64,000 nucleotides of DNA from Oleispirillum sp963678075 (GCA_963678075.2 CAXXPK010000003.1:620001-684000); one strand, 5' to 3'; numbered from the stretch's first letter, positions 29,178 through 39,133 are shown. Notes: generated by a model not told the origin, from the letters alone. Numbers and translations are program-made.

Positions 29178-29744
29178 TTATTCCGAAGCTGCGCGGATCG
29201 AACGAATGATCTTGAGGGAGTCCTTGATGTGGTAGAGCAACATCAATCCCCCCGAGACCGGCATCACGATGTAGATCCAGCTCATCGGAACGCCGAGGCC
29301 CGGCGACGTCTGGAAGGTCATTACCTCGGTCATCTTCCACCCCTGCACGATCAAAAGCAGGATGAACACGTAACCGCACAGATTGATGAAGATGTTCAGG
29401 GCAAAGCCCGGCTTGGTTCCCTTCAACAGGCGCGGCAGCAGTTCCACCGCCAGATGCCCGTCCTCGCCCATGATCAGGGCCGAACCCAGGAACACCACCC
29501 ATGCGAACAGGAAACGGGCCAATTCCTCCGACCACTCGAAGGTGAAACCGAAAATATAACGCGTGATCACCTGCATGAAGATGATCGCCAGCATCACCAG
29601 CATCGCGCCCACGGAAATTCCATACAGAACCTTCCGTATCAGCCTGAATAATCCATCCATCTTTGAGCCCTTATGTTCCGTCGCCGGGGTCGGTGCGCGC
29701 CGCCGCGTGGCGGGCTTGGCGGTGGTATTTTCGGGCTTAGACAT
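29178..29744 (-). CDS. dctQ: TRAP transporter small permease DctQ
   Basis: Four-helix small permease. A basic, Pro-rich N-terminal extension (~28 residues) precedes LIRKVLYGISVGAMLVMLA and the conserved FEWSEELARFLFAWVVFLGSA region. A later ATG (MDGLFRL) could be the true start, since the extension is not typical; I cannot decide. Located between dctP and dctM. Confidence 0.9.
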   Translation of the reverse strand: MSKPENTTAKPATRRRAPTPATEHKGSKMDGLFRLIRKVLYGISVGAMLVMLAIIFMQVITRYIFGFTFEWSEELARFLFAWVVFLGSALIMGEDGHLAVELLPRLLKGTKPGFALNIFINLCGYVFILLLIVQGWKMTEVMTFQTSPGLGVPMSWIYIVMPVSGGLMLLYHIKDSLKIIRSIRAASE

Positions 29745-29771
29745 GGCCGAAAAATGTGTCGTAACCAGGGC

Positions 29772-29812
29772 AAGACAAGGGCCCGGAGGCGCTGCCTCCG
29801 GGCCCTTGTCTT
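29772..29812. terminator. Large perfect hairpin between dctP and dctQ
   Basis: A 19-base stem (AAGACAAGGGCCCGGAGGC with its exact complement) around GCT. In the leftward direction it lies just after dctP and before dctQ, so it may attenuate permease transcription and allow more binding protein than permease, or stabilise the dctP mRNA 3' end. Confidence 0.8.
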
Positions 29813-29842
29813 AAGTGGACCTTCGGATGGGGAAGGAACCGG

Positions 29843-30829
29843 TTATTCCTTCGCGCGCAGCGCGTTGACCTTGTCGATGTTGTCCTGGCCGACGGCCTTG
29901 GCGAACATCTCGATGACCGGCTTGGTCGCGGCCATGAACGGCTTGCGGTCAACGGTGATGACTTCCATCTTGCCGGTGGCCTTGATCTTATCCCAGTACC
30001 CGTTGTCCTGCTGCTCGGAGATCTTGCGCTGCCAATCAATGGCTTCCTTGGCGGCGGCTTCGATCACCTTCCGGTGCTTGGCCGACAGCTTCTTCCAGGT
30101 GATCATGGAAACCACCATCGGTTCCGGCGCGTAGGCATGGGCGGTCATGGACGCATACTTCTGCACTTCAAAGAAGCGCTTGGTGTAGATGTGCGCGGAG
30201 GGGTTCTCCTGGCCGTCCACGGTGTCCTGCTGCATCGCGGAATAGAGTTCGCTGAACGCCATCGGGGTCGGCGAGGCGCTCAGGGCCTTCATCATTTCGA
30301 CGTAGATCTTGTTGGTCATCACGCGGATCTTCAGCCCCTTCATGTCTTCCGGGGTCTTGATCGGGCGAACGTTGTTGGTCATGTGGCGGATGCCGTTTTC
30401 CATGTAGCCCAACAGCTTGATGCCGCGCGGTTCCAGCCCTTTGCCGATTTCCATGCCGACGCTGTCCAGCGAGCGATAGGCGTGCGCGCGGTCGTCGAAC
30501 AGGAAAGGAAGGTCGAACAGGGAAATCTGCGGCTGGAACTGGCCCAGAACGGCGGTGCCAACGAGCGCCATATCGACGGAGCCGAACACCAGGCCCTCGA
30601 TCAGGTCCTTCTGGCCGCCCAACTGGGAATTCGGGAACACCTTAACCTCGATCTCGCCACCGGATTTTTCGGAAACGAGCTTGGCGAACTGGTCGGCCCC
30701 CAGACCGTAGGGGTGAATCGGTTCGGCAATGTGACCGAGCTTAATAACGACCTTGGCGGCGGCAAATGCCGGACCGGAGACGGTCATGGCCAAAAGGCAC
30801 ATGCCAAGAATGCTTGTGAGGCGTTTCAT
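29843..30829 (-). CDS. dctP: TRAP transporter substrate-binding protein DctP
   Basis: Periplasmic receptor. ATG 30829 (MKRLTS) begins a signal peptide ending in GPAFAAA. The DctP fold is shown by LGHIAEPIHPYGLGADQF, the conserved FPNSQLGGQKDLIEGL and the ligand-contact segment GLKIRVMTNKIY with Arg, plus ENPSAHIYTKRFFEVQKY. These features are shared by the C4-dicarboxylate/organic-acid subgroup; the exact ligand is not predictable. Intact. Confidence 0.92.
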   Translation of the reverse strand: MKRLTSILGMCLLAMTVSGPAFAAAKVVIKLGHIAEPIHPYGLGADQFAKLVSEKSGGEIEVKVFPNSQLGGQKDLIEGLVFGSVDMALVGTAVLGQFQPQISLFDLPFLFDDRAHAYRSLDSVGMEIGKGLEPRGIKLLGYMENGIRHMTNNVRPIKTPEDMKGLKIRVMTNKIYVEMMKALSASPTPMAFSELYSAMQQDTVDGQENPSAHIYTKRFFEVQKYASMTAHAYAPEPMVVSMITWKKLSAKHRKVIEAAAKEAIDWQRKISEQQDNGYWDKIKATGKMEVITVDRKPFMAATKPVIEMFAKAVGQDNIDKVNALRAKE

Positions 30830-31084
30830 CGGTTCCACCCTGTTCTATTGCGGTTGGTTTGCGGCTGCGCGGTTCTTCGTAAGATCAAAGCCCCGGCATG
30901 AGCCATGTATCTAGACAGGAAACGGGCGAGGATTCAACCCAATTGGCTCCTACCCTCAAGGGGTTGGAAGGGAAAGCCCCGACCTCCCCGGAATGCGGGG
31001 GAGGAGGGGGGGCGGCACGATCCGGCCATGGCGGCGCCCAAGGTTTGCCATGCGCGGCGAATCCGCCGCCCGAGTCGTTCGGGT

Positions 31085-34000
31085 TCAGCTCCGATGGGCG
31101 ACCATCTTGCGGCAGCGCTTGGTTAGACGGTCGAGCTGGATATAAAGCACCGGCGTGATGTAGAGAGTCAGCGCTTGCGATAGCACCAGTCCGCCGACCA
31201 CGGTCAGGCCCAGCGGCTGGCGGGCCTGGGCGCCGGCTCCGATGCCGAGGGCGATCGGCAGGGTCCCCATCAGCGCCGCCAGGGTGGTCATCATGATCGG
31301 GCGGAAGCGCACCAGGGCGGCCTGTTCGATGGCGCGATCGGGTGGGGTGTCGTGGTTGCGTTCCTGCTCCAGCGCGAAGTCGATCATCATGATCGCGTTC
31401 TTCTTGACGATGCCGACCAGCATGATGATGCCGACGAAGGCGTAAAGCGACAGCGGCACATTGAACAGCAGCAGGGTCAGCAACGCGCCGACCGCCGCCG
31501 ACGGCAGGCCGGAGAGGATGGTCAGCGGGTGGATGAAGCTTTCGTACAGGATGCCGAGAACGATATAGACCACCACCACCGCCAGCAACAGCAGGAGGCC
31601 GAGCCCCTTGGTCGAACTTTCGAAGGCCTTGGCGGTGCCTTCGAAACTGGTCTGGGTGGTTTCCGCGAAGCCGACGGTACGTTGCAGGTCCTGGATGCGG
31701 GACACCGCCTCGCCCAGGGAAAGTTCCTCGCCCAGGTTGAACGACACTGTGACGGCGGGCAGTTGTCCCAGATGGTTGACGGTCTGCGGCAGCACGCCAC
31801 GGGTGATCGTGGTGACCGCGGTCAGGGGCACCAGGGCGCCGGTCTTGCCGCGCACGTACAGGCGTTCCAGCGCCGAGACCTCGGTCTGGAATTTCGGCAG
31901 CAATTCCAGGATCACCTGATACTGGTCGTTCAGGGTGTACATGGTCGAGACCTGCCGCTGCCCGAAGGCGGAGGCCAGGGCTTCTTCGATCTGCAGCACG
32001 GTGACCCCCAGTTGGGCGGCGCGTTCGCGATCGACGGTGACCGAGACGGTGGGGGCGGACAGGTCCATGTCGTTGGTGACGTCATAGAACCCCCGTTCCC
32101 GGGCCAGGGCGGCGGTCAGGCGTTGGGCACCGCCGTAAAGGGCGTCGAGGTCGAGGTCCTGCAACACGTACTGGTACTGCGCCTTGCTGATCGAACCGCC
32201 GATGCGGATCACCGGCGGGTTCTGCATATAGACCTTCAGTCCCGGGATGTTCGCGGTCTTGCCGCGCAGTCGCCGCACCACCTGATCGGCGGAATCGGAG
32301 CGCTCGGCAAAGGGCTTCAGATTGATGATCAAACGGCCGGAGTTGATGGTGGTGCGCGATCCGCCGGCGCCGACCGTCATCATCACGTTGGCCACCGCCG
32401 GGTCGGCCTCGGCGATCGCGGCGGCGATCTTCTGGTTGCGTACCATCTCGTCGAACGAGGTCGCCGCCGTGCTTTCGGTATAGCCGAAGATGCGGCCGGT
32501 GTCGTCGGAAGGCAGAAAGTCCTTTGGCACCGTGACGAACAGGACGGCGGAGGCGGCCAGACTGGCCGCGAACAGGCCGATGGTGACGCGCTGATGCGTC
32601 AGGCACCACTTCAAGGACTTTTCATAGCCCCCCTGCATCGCGTCGAAGCCTCTTTCCAGACGGTGATACAGGGGGCCGTGGGCCTGATGCCCGGCTCGGA
32701 TCATGCGGCTGCACAGCAGGGGCGTCAGGGTCAGGGAAATCACGCCGGAGGCAAGGATGGCGATGACGATGGTCATCGCGAATTCGTTCAGCAGGCGGCC
32801 GACGATGCCGCTCATGAACATAACCGGAATGAACACTGCGGCCAGGGAAATCGTCATCGAGACGATGGTGAAGGCGATTTCCTTCGCACCATTGATCGCC
32901 GCCTCGAAGGGACGTTCCCCGGCTTCGCGGTGGCGGACGATATTTTCCAGCATGACGATGGCGTCGTCCACCACGAAGCCGACCGAAAGGGTCAGCGCCA
33001 TCAGCGACAGGTTGTCGAGGGAATAGCCGAACATCGCCATCCCGGCGAAGGTGGCGACGATGCTGATCGGCAGGGCGAGGGAAGGGATGATCGTCGCCGA
33101 CGCGCTGCGCAGGAACAGGAAAATCACCAGGATCACCAGCGCGGCGGACAGCACCAGGGTGAACTGCACGTCCTCGATCGAGGCGCGGATGGTCTGGCTG
33201 CGGTCGTAGAAAATGTCCAGGTTGATGCTGGGCGGCAGTTGCGCCTCGAAGGTCGGCAGGATCTTCTTGATCGCGTCCACAACCTCGATGGTGTTGGAGC
33301 CGGGTTGCCGTTGGATCGCCAGCACCACGGTGCGGGTCTTGCCGACCCAGCTGCCCAGGCGGTCGTTCTCGACGCTGTCCACCACGTCGCCCAAATCGCC
33401 GAAGCGCACCGGCGCGCCGTTGCGATAGGCGATCACCTGATTGACGTAGGAACTCGCGCTCAGCAGTTGCCCACGGGTGTAGATCAGGGCGGTGCGGGTC
33501 GGGCCGGAGAGGGTGCCGGTTCCCTGGTTGACGTTGGAGGCGGTGACCGCGGCGGCGACCTCGTCGATACCGATGCCGCGCGCCGCCATCGCGTCGGGGT
33601 CCATGCGCAGCCGCATCGCGTATTTTTGCGAACCGTAGACGTTGACCTGCGCCACGCCCGAGACCGTCGATAGCCGCCGCGCCAGTTGGCCCTCGGCGTA
33701 CTGGGTGACGGTGGACATCGGCAGGGTCGGCGAATTCATGAAGACGTAGAAAACCGGCGAATCTCCGGGGTTGACCTTGCGCAGGGTCGGCGGCGTCGTC
33801 ATGTCGGCGGGCAGTTTGCGCAAGGTGGCGGAAATCGCCGCCTGTACGTCCTGGGCGGCGGCGTCGATGTTGCGATCCAGGGTGAATTGCAGGGTGATGC
33901 GGGTATTGCCCTGGCTGGAGGTCGAAGTCATCGAATCGATGCCGGCGATCGTCGAGAACTGGTTCTCCAAGGGCGTCGCCACCGCCGAGGCCATGGTCTC

Positions 34001-34165
34001 GGGGTCGGTGCCGGACAGGGTGGCGGACACCTGAATCGTCGGAAAGTCCACGGTCGGCAGTTCGCTGACCGGCATCTTCAGGTAGCCGACGATGCCGAAA
34101 ATCAGCAGCGCCACCATCAGCAGCGTGGTGGCGATCGGCCGACGGATGAAAAGCTCGACGTTCAT
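31085..34165 (-). CDS. RND multidrug efflux inner-membrane transporter (MdtB/MdtC type)
   Basis: 1026 residues, normal RND length. Family marks: FIRRPIATTLLMVALLIFGI at the N-terminus, SGTDPETMASAVATPLE, the proton-relay helix VGFVVDDAIVMLENI with the Asp pair, and the repeat structure with two large periplasmic loops. Its start overlaps the stop of the upstream adaptor gene as ATGA, so translation is coupled. No outer-membrane factor gene is adjacent, so a TolC-type protein would be supplied from elsewhere. No lesion found. Confidence 0.93.
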   Translation of the reverse strand: MNVELFIRRPIATTLLMVALLIFGIVGYLKMPVSELPTVDFPTIQVSATLSGTDPETMASAVATPLENQFSTIAGIDSMTSTSSQGNTRITLQFTLDRNIDAAAQDVQAAISATLRKLPADMTTPPTLRKVNPGDSPVFYVFMNSPTLPMSTVTQYAEGQLARRLSTVSGVAQVNVYGSQKYAMRLRMDPDAMAARGIGIDEVAAAVTASNVNQGTGTLSGPTRTALIYTRGQLLSASSYVNQVIAYRNGAPVRFGDLGDVVDSVENDRLGSWVGKTRTVVLAIQRQPGSNTIEVVDAIKKILPTFEAQLPPSINLDIFYDRSQTIRASIEDVQFTLVLSAALVILVIFLFLRSASATIIPSLALPISIVATFAGMAMFGYSLDNLSLMALTLSVGFVVDDAIVMLENIVRHREAGERPFEAAINGAKEIAFTIVSMTISLAAVFIPVMFMSGIVGRLLNEFAMTIVIAILASGVISLTLTPLLCSRMIRAGHQAHGPLYHRLERGFDAMQGGYEKSLKWCLTHQRVTIGLFAASLAASAVLFVTVPKDFLPSDDTGRIFGYTESTAATSFDEMVRNQKIAAAIAEADPAVANVMMTVGAGGSRTTINSGRLIINLKPFAERSDSADQVVRRLRGKTANIPGLKVYMQNPPVIRIGGSISKAQYQYVLQDLDLDALYGGAQRLTAALARERGFYDVTNDMDLSAPTVSVTVDRERAAQLGVTVLQIEEALASAFGQRQVSTMYTLNDQYQVILELLPKFQTEVSALERLYVRGKTGALVPLTAVTTITRGVLPQTVNHLGQLPAVTVSFNLGEELSLGEAVSRIQDLQRTVGFAETTQTSFEGTAKAFESSTKGLGLLLLLAVVVVYIVLGILYESFIHPLTILSGLPSAAVGALLTLLLFNVPLSLYAFVGIIMLVGIVKKNAIMMIDFALEQERNHDTPPDRAIEQAALVRFRPIMMTTLAALMGTLPIALGIGAGAQARQPLGLTVVGGLVLSQALTLYITPVLYIQLDRLTKRCRKMVAHRS

Positions 34166-35289
34166 TGCGGCGATGCTTTCTTGGTGGCGACGACTGGGAC
34201 GCCGGGGCCAAGCCGCAACTGGCCATCCACCACCACGGTATCGCCGGGCTCGACCGTTCCCTCGGCCAGGGCGGCGACGCCGTCGGCGGCGTAAAGGACA
34301 TCGACCGGTTTCGGTCGCGCCTTGCTCTCGGCATCGACGATATAGACGTAAGAGCCGTTCTGTCCGGTGTTGACCGCCTCGAACGGCACCACCACGACGT
34401 TCTTCAGAACCTCAAGGACCAGGGCGGCGGTGACGAACTGGCCGGGGACCAGGCGGTGGTCGGCGTTGTCGAAGCTGGCGCGGACCTCGATGGTGCCGCT
34501 TGGGGGGTCGACCGTGGCGGCGATGAAATCGACCTTGCCGGTGATCGGCGGGTGGTCGTCTCCGGGGACGGCGACCACCAGATCGGTGCCGTTCTCGCGC
34601 AGGCGGGATTGCAGCATCGGCAGGGATTGCTGCGGCAGGGTGACCGAAGTCCGCACCGGCTCGATCGCCGAAACCGCGACCAGGGCGGTGTCGCCGTTGG
34701 CCTTGATGATGTTGCCCGGGTGGATCAGGATCGGCCCGGTCTTGCCGGAAATCGGCGACCGGATGTCGGTATAGCCCAGCTTCAGCCTGGCGTTGGCGAC
34801 TGCTGCGGCGTCGGCGGCGACGGTGGCGGCCAGGGCCTTGGCCTCGGCCTGCGCCTGCTCGTACTTCTGGGCGGAGGCGACGCCGCGTCCCGACAGATCC
34901 TTTTGCCGTGCCAGTTCCAGCCGTGCCTTTTCCAACTGCGCGTGGTCGCGGGCCAGCACCGCCTGCGCCTGTTCCAGATCCGCCTGGAAGGGGAGCGGGT
35001 CGATGCGGAACAGCGGGTCCCCCGCCTTGACCAGTTGGCCCTCGGTGAAAAAGGCCGCGAGAATGCGGCCTTCGACCAGGGATTTGATCTGGACCGTGGC
35101 CGAGGCCAGGACATTGCCGACGGTGCGCGCCAGGCGCGGCACGTCGCGGCGTTCGGCCGATGCCGTTACCACCGGTGCCGCGACCACCGGGCGGGCCTTG
35201 ATGGCGGCCAGGGCGGACGGCGCGGGAAATGGGGAAAGGGCGATCAGGGCGATCAGGGAGAGGAGGCGGCCAAGGCGGAGACAACGCAT
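34162..35289 (-). CDS. RND efflux periplasmic adaptor (membrane fusion protein)
   Basis: ATG 35289 (MRCLRLG) begins a signal peptide (LLSLIALIALSPFPAPSALA). Lipoyl-like half domains (ASATVQIKSLVEGRI, YTDIRSPISGKTG), a coiled-coil hairpin rich in Gln and Ala (~105-165) and a beta-barrel domain (GKVDFIAATVDPPSGTIEVRA) follow in the usual order. No lipobox Cys. It is first in the pair with the RND pump gene. Confidence 0.92.
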   Translation of the reverse strand: MRCLRLGRLLSLIALIALSPFPAPSALAAIKARPVVAAPVVTASAERRDVPRLARTVGNVLASATVQIKSLVEGRILAAFFTEGQLVKAGDPLFRIDPLPFQADLEQAQAVLARDHAQLEKARLELARQKDLSGRGVASAQKYEQAQAEAKALAATVAADAAAVANARLKLGYTDIRSPISGKTGPILIHPGNIIKANGDTALVAVSAIEPVRTSVTLPQQSLPMLQSRLRENGTDLVVAVPGDDHPPITGKVDFIAATVDPPSGTIEVRASFDNADHRLVPGQFVTAALVLEVLKNVVVVPFEAVNTGQNGSYVYIVDAESKARPKPVDVLYAADGVAALAEGTVEPGDTVVVDGQLRLGPGVPVVATKKASPQ

Positions 35290-35486
35290 CGCGACGGTCT
35301 TTCCGGCAGGGGAAGCAACGAGAACGCAGTATACCCAGAAGGGCAGGCATTCAAGAACAGTCTTTCCGTGTTGAAGCGTATCCTGGTTCACAGAGTCCGG
35401 GCGGCCGGGGTATAAGGTCCCGACCGACCCCATATTCAGGGGGCGCCCTCGTTGTCGGGGTGGATATTGTGAAAGGAATTCCCGCC

Positions 35487-37541
35487 GTGGCGGACAAGGG
35501 ACTGTTTTCGTACCGCAAGTTCTGGGCGCACCGCTTCGGTCCGGCGCCCTTCCTGCCGATGAGCCGCGCGGAAATGACGGCGCTGGGCTGGGATAGCTGC
35601 GACGTGGTGCTGGTCACCGGCGATGCCTATATCGATCATCCGTCGTTCGGCGCGGCGGTGATCGGTCGCGTGCTGGAGGCGCAGGGCTTCCGCGTCGGCG
35701 TGATCGCCCAGCCCGACTGGTCGTCGGCGGAGCCGTTCGCCGCCCTGGGCAAGCCCAGCCTGTTCTTCGGGGTGACCGCCGGGAACATGGATTCCATGGT
35801 CAACCGCTATACCTCGGACCGGCGCATCCGCTCCAACGACGCCTATACCCCCAATGACGAGGGCGGCAAGCGCCCCGACCGCGCGGTCTTGGTCTATGCC
35901 CAGCGCTGCCGCGAGGCGTATCGGGAGGTGCCGGTGGTGATCGGCGGCATCGAGGCGTCGCTGCGCCGCCTGGCGCATTACGATTACTGGTCGGACAAGG
36001 TGCGGCGCTCCATCCTGTTCGATGCTAAGGCCGACGTTTTGGTCTATGGCAATGCCGAACGCGCCATCGTCGAGGTCGCGCACCGGTTGGCCGCGGGCAA
36101 GGGGCTGGGCGACGCGCGAGAGATTCGCGGCGTGGCGGTGGCGACCAACGCGCCGCCCGACGGCATCGCCGTGATCGACGAGACCCGCCTGCCCGACGAC
36201 CCCGAAGAGCGCGTTCTGCCGCCGCGCGGCACGCCGGCGGCGCTGGAGCTGCCGTCGTACGAGGCGGTGGCCAACGATCGCGCCCTTTACGCCCACGCGG
36301 CGCGGGTCGCGCATCTGGAAAGCAACCCCCTGAATGGGCGTCCCCTGATCCAGCGCCATGGCGATCGCTTGTTGTGGGCGTCGCTGCCGCCCGCGCCCTT
36401 GACCACCGCCGAGCTCGACGGGGTGTTCGATCTGCCCTATGCCCGCGTGCCGCACCCGGCTTATGACGGGGCGAAGATCCCGGCATGGGAGATGATCCGC
36501 CATTCGGTGGCGATTTTGCGCGGCTGCTTCGGCGGTTGTTCCTTCTGTTCGATCACCGCGCACGAAGGCCGCATCATCCAAAGCAGGTCCGAGGATTCGA
36601 TCATGCGCGAAATCGCCGCGATCCGGGATTCGGCCAGCGGTTTCACCGGCGTGGTCTCCGACCTGGGCGGTCCCAGCGCCAACATGTACCGCCAGGGCTG
36701 CAAGTCGCCGAGGATCGAGGCGATGTGCCGCCGGTTGTCGTGCCTTCACCCGTGGGTGTGCGAGAACCTCAACACCGATCACGGCCCGTTGATCCGTCTG
36801 TACGAAAAGGCGCGAGCGGTGAAGGGCGTGAAAAAGGTGCTGATCGGTTCCGGCATACGCTTCGATCTGGCGCTGAAAAGCCCGGCCTATATCCAGGCCT
36901 TGGTCGCCAATCACGTCGGCGGCTATCTGAAGATCGCGCCGGAGCACAGCGAGCCAGGGACCCTGGCCTTGATGCTCAAACCCGGCATCGCCGAATTCGA
37001 TCGCTTCCGCGCGATGTTCGAGGCGGCGGTGAAAAAAGCGGGGAAGGAGTTCTTTCTGGTCCCCTATGTCATCGCCGCGCATCCCGGCACCACCGACGCC
37101 GATATGCTGAACTTGGCCCTGTGGCTAAAGAAGAACGGCTTCCGCGTCGATCAGGTGCAGACCTTCCTGCCCGCGCCGATGGCGTTGTCCTCGGCGATGT
37201 ATTACAGCGGCTACAATCCGTTGAAGCCGGTGCGCCGCGCCGACACCGCCGGGATCGCCACCGCCAAGGGGCTGAAGCAACGCCGCCTGCACAAGGCCTT
37301 TCTGCGCTATCACGATGCCGAAAACTGGCCGCTGCTGCGCGAAACCCTGATCCAGATGGGGCGCGCCGATCTGATCGGTCCCGGCAAGGCGCATCTGGTT
37401 CCCGCCTGGCAACCGAAAGGCACCGGCCTGGGGGGCGAGGGATATCGCGCCGGGCGCAAGAGCGGCCCGCAAAAGCCATCCGCCGGTCCACGGGAGCCCT
37501 GCTCCGGGCCGCGCTGTTCCGGTCGCAGGGGTACAGTGTAA
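35487..37541 (+). CDS. YgiQ-family radical SAM protein
   Basis: Radical S-adenosylmethionine enzyme of the UPF0313/YgiQ family, function unproven. The [4Fe-4S] cysteines are in GCFGGCSFCS (CxxxCxxC). An N-terminal B12-binding-like segment (DVVLVTGDAYIDHPSF) and the family marks GGIEASLRRLAHYDYW and KIAPEHSEPGTL are present. GTG 35487 has AAAGGAA upstream; GTG 35469 is an alternative. 684 residues; the Arg/Pro-rich tail is usual for the family. Intact. Confidence 0.9.
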   Translation: MADKGLFSYRKFWAHRFGPAPFLPMSRAEMTALGWDSCDVVLVTGDAYIDHPSFGAAVIGRVLEAQGFRVGVIAQPDWSSAEPFAALGKPSLFFGVTAGNMDSMVNRYTSDRRIRSNDAYTPNDEGGKRPDRAVLVYAQRCREAYREVPVVIGGIEASLRRLAHYDYWSDKVRRSILFDAKADVLVYGNAERAIVEVAHRLAAGKGLGDAREIRGVAVATNAPPDGIAVIDETRLPDDPEERVLPPRGTPAALELPSYEAVANDRALYAHAARVAHLESNPLNGRPLIQRHGDRLLWASLPPAPLTTAELDGVFDLPYARVPHPAYDGAKIPAWEMIRHSVAILRGCFGGCSFCSITAHEGRIIQSRSEDSIMREIAAIRDSASGFTGVVSDLGGPSANMYRQGCKSPRIEAMCRRLSCLHPWVCENLNTDHGPLIRLYEKARAVKGVKKVLIGSGIRFDLALKSPAYIQALVANHVGGYLKIAPEHSEPGTLALMLKPGIAEFDRFRAMFEAAVKKAGKEFFLVPYVIAAHPGTTDADMLNLALWLKKNGFRVDQVQTFLPAPMALSSAMYYSGYNPLKPVRRADTAGIATAKGLKQRRLHKAFLRYHDAENWPLLRETLIQMGRADLIGPGKAHLVPAWQPKGTGLGGEGYRAGRKSGPQKPSAGPREPCSGPRCSGRRGTV

Positions 37542-37586
37542 CATAACACCCCTTGACAGAGCCACCGCCGCCCGCTAAACCGGCAG

Positions 37587-37790
37587 CCTCGGTTCCCGGG
37601 TCCGTCCAGTTGTGGCGGTTCGGGTGAAAAGGGAATTCGGTGGGGCAATGCCGTTCGCGGCGCGCCGAGTCCGAAGCTGCCTCCGCAACTGTAAGCGGCG
37701 AGCGTGGATCGCACGTTCCACTGGGAAACTGGGAAGGTCGATCCGCCGCGTGGACCCGCGAAGCCAGGAGACCTGCCGGGATTGGAGGTC
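37587..37790 (+). promoter_or_regulatory. Cobalamin (adenosylcobalamin) riboswitch
   Basis: Contains the conserved elements in order: GGTGAAAAGGGAA, the GGTG...AATGCCG region, GCTGCCTCCGCAACTGTAAG, and the B12 box AAGCCAGGAGACCTGCC (37761-37776). Partly complementary flanks (CCTCGGTTCCCGG and CCGGGATTGGAGG) close the outer stem. It sits 150 bases upstream of the FecCD-type permease gene and should repress the operon when cobalamin is plentiful. Confidence 0.93.
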
Positions 37791-37940
37791 GTTTTCTTGC
37801 GTGCGGGGGCACGGGAAAACCGTGTTTGCCGGTGCGTGCACGAGGTGTTGCGCCGGTCCGGTTGCTCGTTCTTACCCTGATCCGCGAGCGCGGCCTGTAA
37901 CTCTATATCGTGCCATCCGGGTGCGAGGGGGAAGGCGTCG

Positions 37941-38639
37941 GTGGGAAGCGTGGTGGAGGCCTTCGCGCGGGGTGGAACGGCTGGGGACTTGGTCCGCAGT
38001 GCCGTGCCGTCCTATGCCGTGCTGCTGGCGGCGATGGGGGTCGCGGTGGCGGTGCTGTTCGCGGGCAGCCTGTGCGTCGGCCCGGTGACGATTTCTCCGG
38101 GTCGCGTCGTCGCCGCGCTGTTCGCCGCCGACGATGCGCCCTTTACCGTGATCGTTCAGGAAATCCGCTTGCCGCGCGCCATTCTGGGGGCCGTGGTCGG
38201 CGCCTCGTTGGGGTTGTCCGGCGCCGCGTTGCAGGGGCTGCTGCGCAATCCCCTGGCCGAGCCCGCGCTGATCGGGACCTCATCCTCGGCGGCCCTGGGC
38301 GAGGAAACCGTCGCTAGCCTGGGGGTGTCGTTGTCGCGGCTGCGCTTCCGCCTGGTCGTCGGTACCGTCTTCGCGGTCGGCGCCGGGGTGGCGGTGGCGG
38401 GCAGCATCGGCTTCATCGGTCTGGTGGTGCCGCACTTGTTGCGCTCCCTGGTCGGGCATCGTCCCAGCCGGGTTTTGATCGCCATCGCCATTGGCGGCGC
38501 GGTCTTGTTGCTGGCCGCCGACATCGGGGTGCGCGCGATCGCGACCTATCCCGAATTCAAGCTGGGAGTGCTGACCTCGTTGGTCGGCGCGCCGTTCTTC
38601 CTAGTCTTGGTCTTGAAAACCCGCCATCGCGCGGTCTGA
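37941..38639 (+). pseudogene. FecCD/BtuC-type ABC permease with a large internal deletion
   Basis: GTG 37941 follows GAGGGGGAAGG. The N-terminal half has VTISPGRVVAALF, LPRAILGAVVGASLGLSGAALQGLLRNPLAEP and LIGTSSSAALG; then comes EETVASLGVSLSRLRFR and SIGFIGLVVPHLLRSLVG, the family's late conserved part. Roughly 100-110 residues expected between AALG and EET are missing, in frame; total 232 residues against about 335. The joint CTGGGCGAGG reads naturally into both flanks (ALG / LGEE), suggesting a short repeat. Under the cobalamin riboswitch, so probably a vitamin B12 importer permease. Confidence 0.85.
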
Positions 38640-38654
38640 AGGGGAGGGACGTCG

Positions 38655-39105
38655 ATGGAGCCATCCTTTGCATCCGATCCGGCGGTCGCGGGTTTCGCCC
38701 TGCGCGGGGTCGCGGTGGCGCGTGGCGGACGAACCGTTCTGGATGGCATCGATTGCACGTTCGGCGGCTCCGGCGTGATCGGCCTGATCGGCCCCAATGG
38801 CGCGGGCAAGACCACGCTTCTGAAGGCGATGATGGGCTTTCTGCCCTTGTCCGAGGGGGCGGTGGCGTTCGACGGACAGGACCTTTCCTTGTGGGAACGC
38901 TCCTCCCTGGCCTGCTGCGTCGGCTATATGGCGCAGGGTGCGCCTTGCTTCTGGCCGACGAGCCTGTTGTTGCGCTTGATCCGCATTATCAATTACAAGT
39001 CATGGATACCCTGCGGCAGTCCGCTGCGTCGGGCCGCACCGTGGCGGTGGTTTGTACGTTCTGCCCTGGGACGTCAGCGGCAGCGGTCTGCGGGCCGTGG
39101 TCTGA
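38655..39105 (+). pseudogene. FecE/BtuD-type ABC transporter ATPase, deleted between Walker A and Walker B
   Basis: ATG 38655 has GGGAGGG upstream. Walker A GPNGAGKTTLLKA and the region to VGYMAQG are present. Near 38940 the frame changes and about 80-90 residues, including the LSGG signature, are lost; ALLLADEPVVALDPHYQLQVMD (Walker B, D-loop) continues in another frame. The 3' end after GRTVAVV is also abnormal: no H-loop is seen, and a third frame gives a short unrelated tail ending at 39105. The partner permease is likewise broken, so this importer is dead. Confidence 0.85.
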
Positions 39106-39133
39106 CGGACCCGATAATGAAGGGGGATGGGTT

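Noticed and set aside
27864..29651. Very long rightward frames opposite the TRAP, RND and YgiQ genes
   Set aside because: They are antisense shadows caused by high GC; composition is His/Gln/Arg/Asp rich and no domain is seen.
30898..31158. Small rightward frame upstream of the RND operon end
   Set aside because: No ribosome site, low-complexity Gly/Pro composition and partial overlap with the end of the RND gene; no family resemblance.
37640..37900. Open frame within the cobalamin riboswitch
   Set aside because: It lies across the conserved riboswitch core and has no protein-like features.
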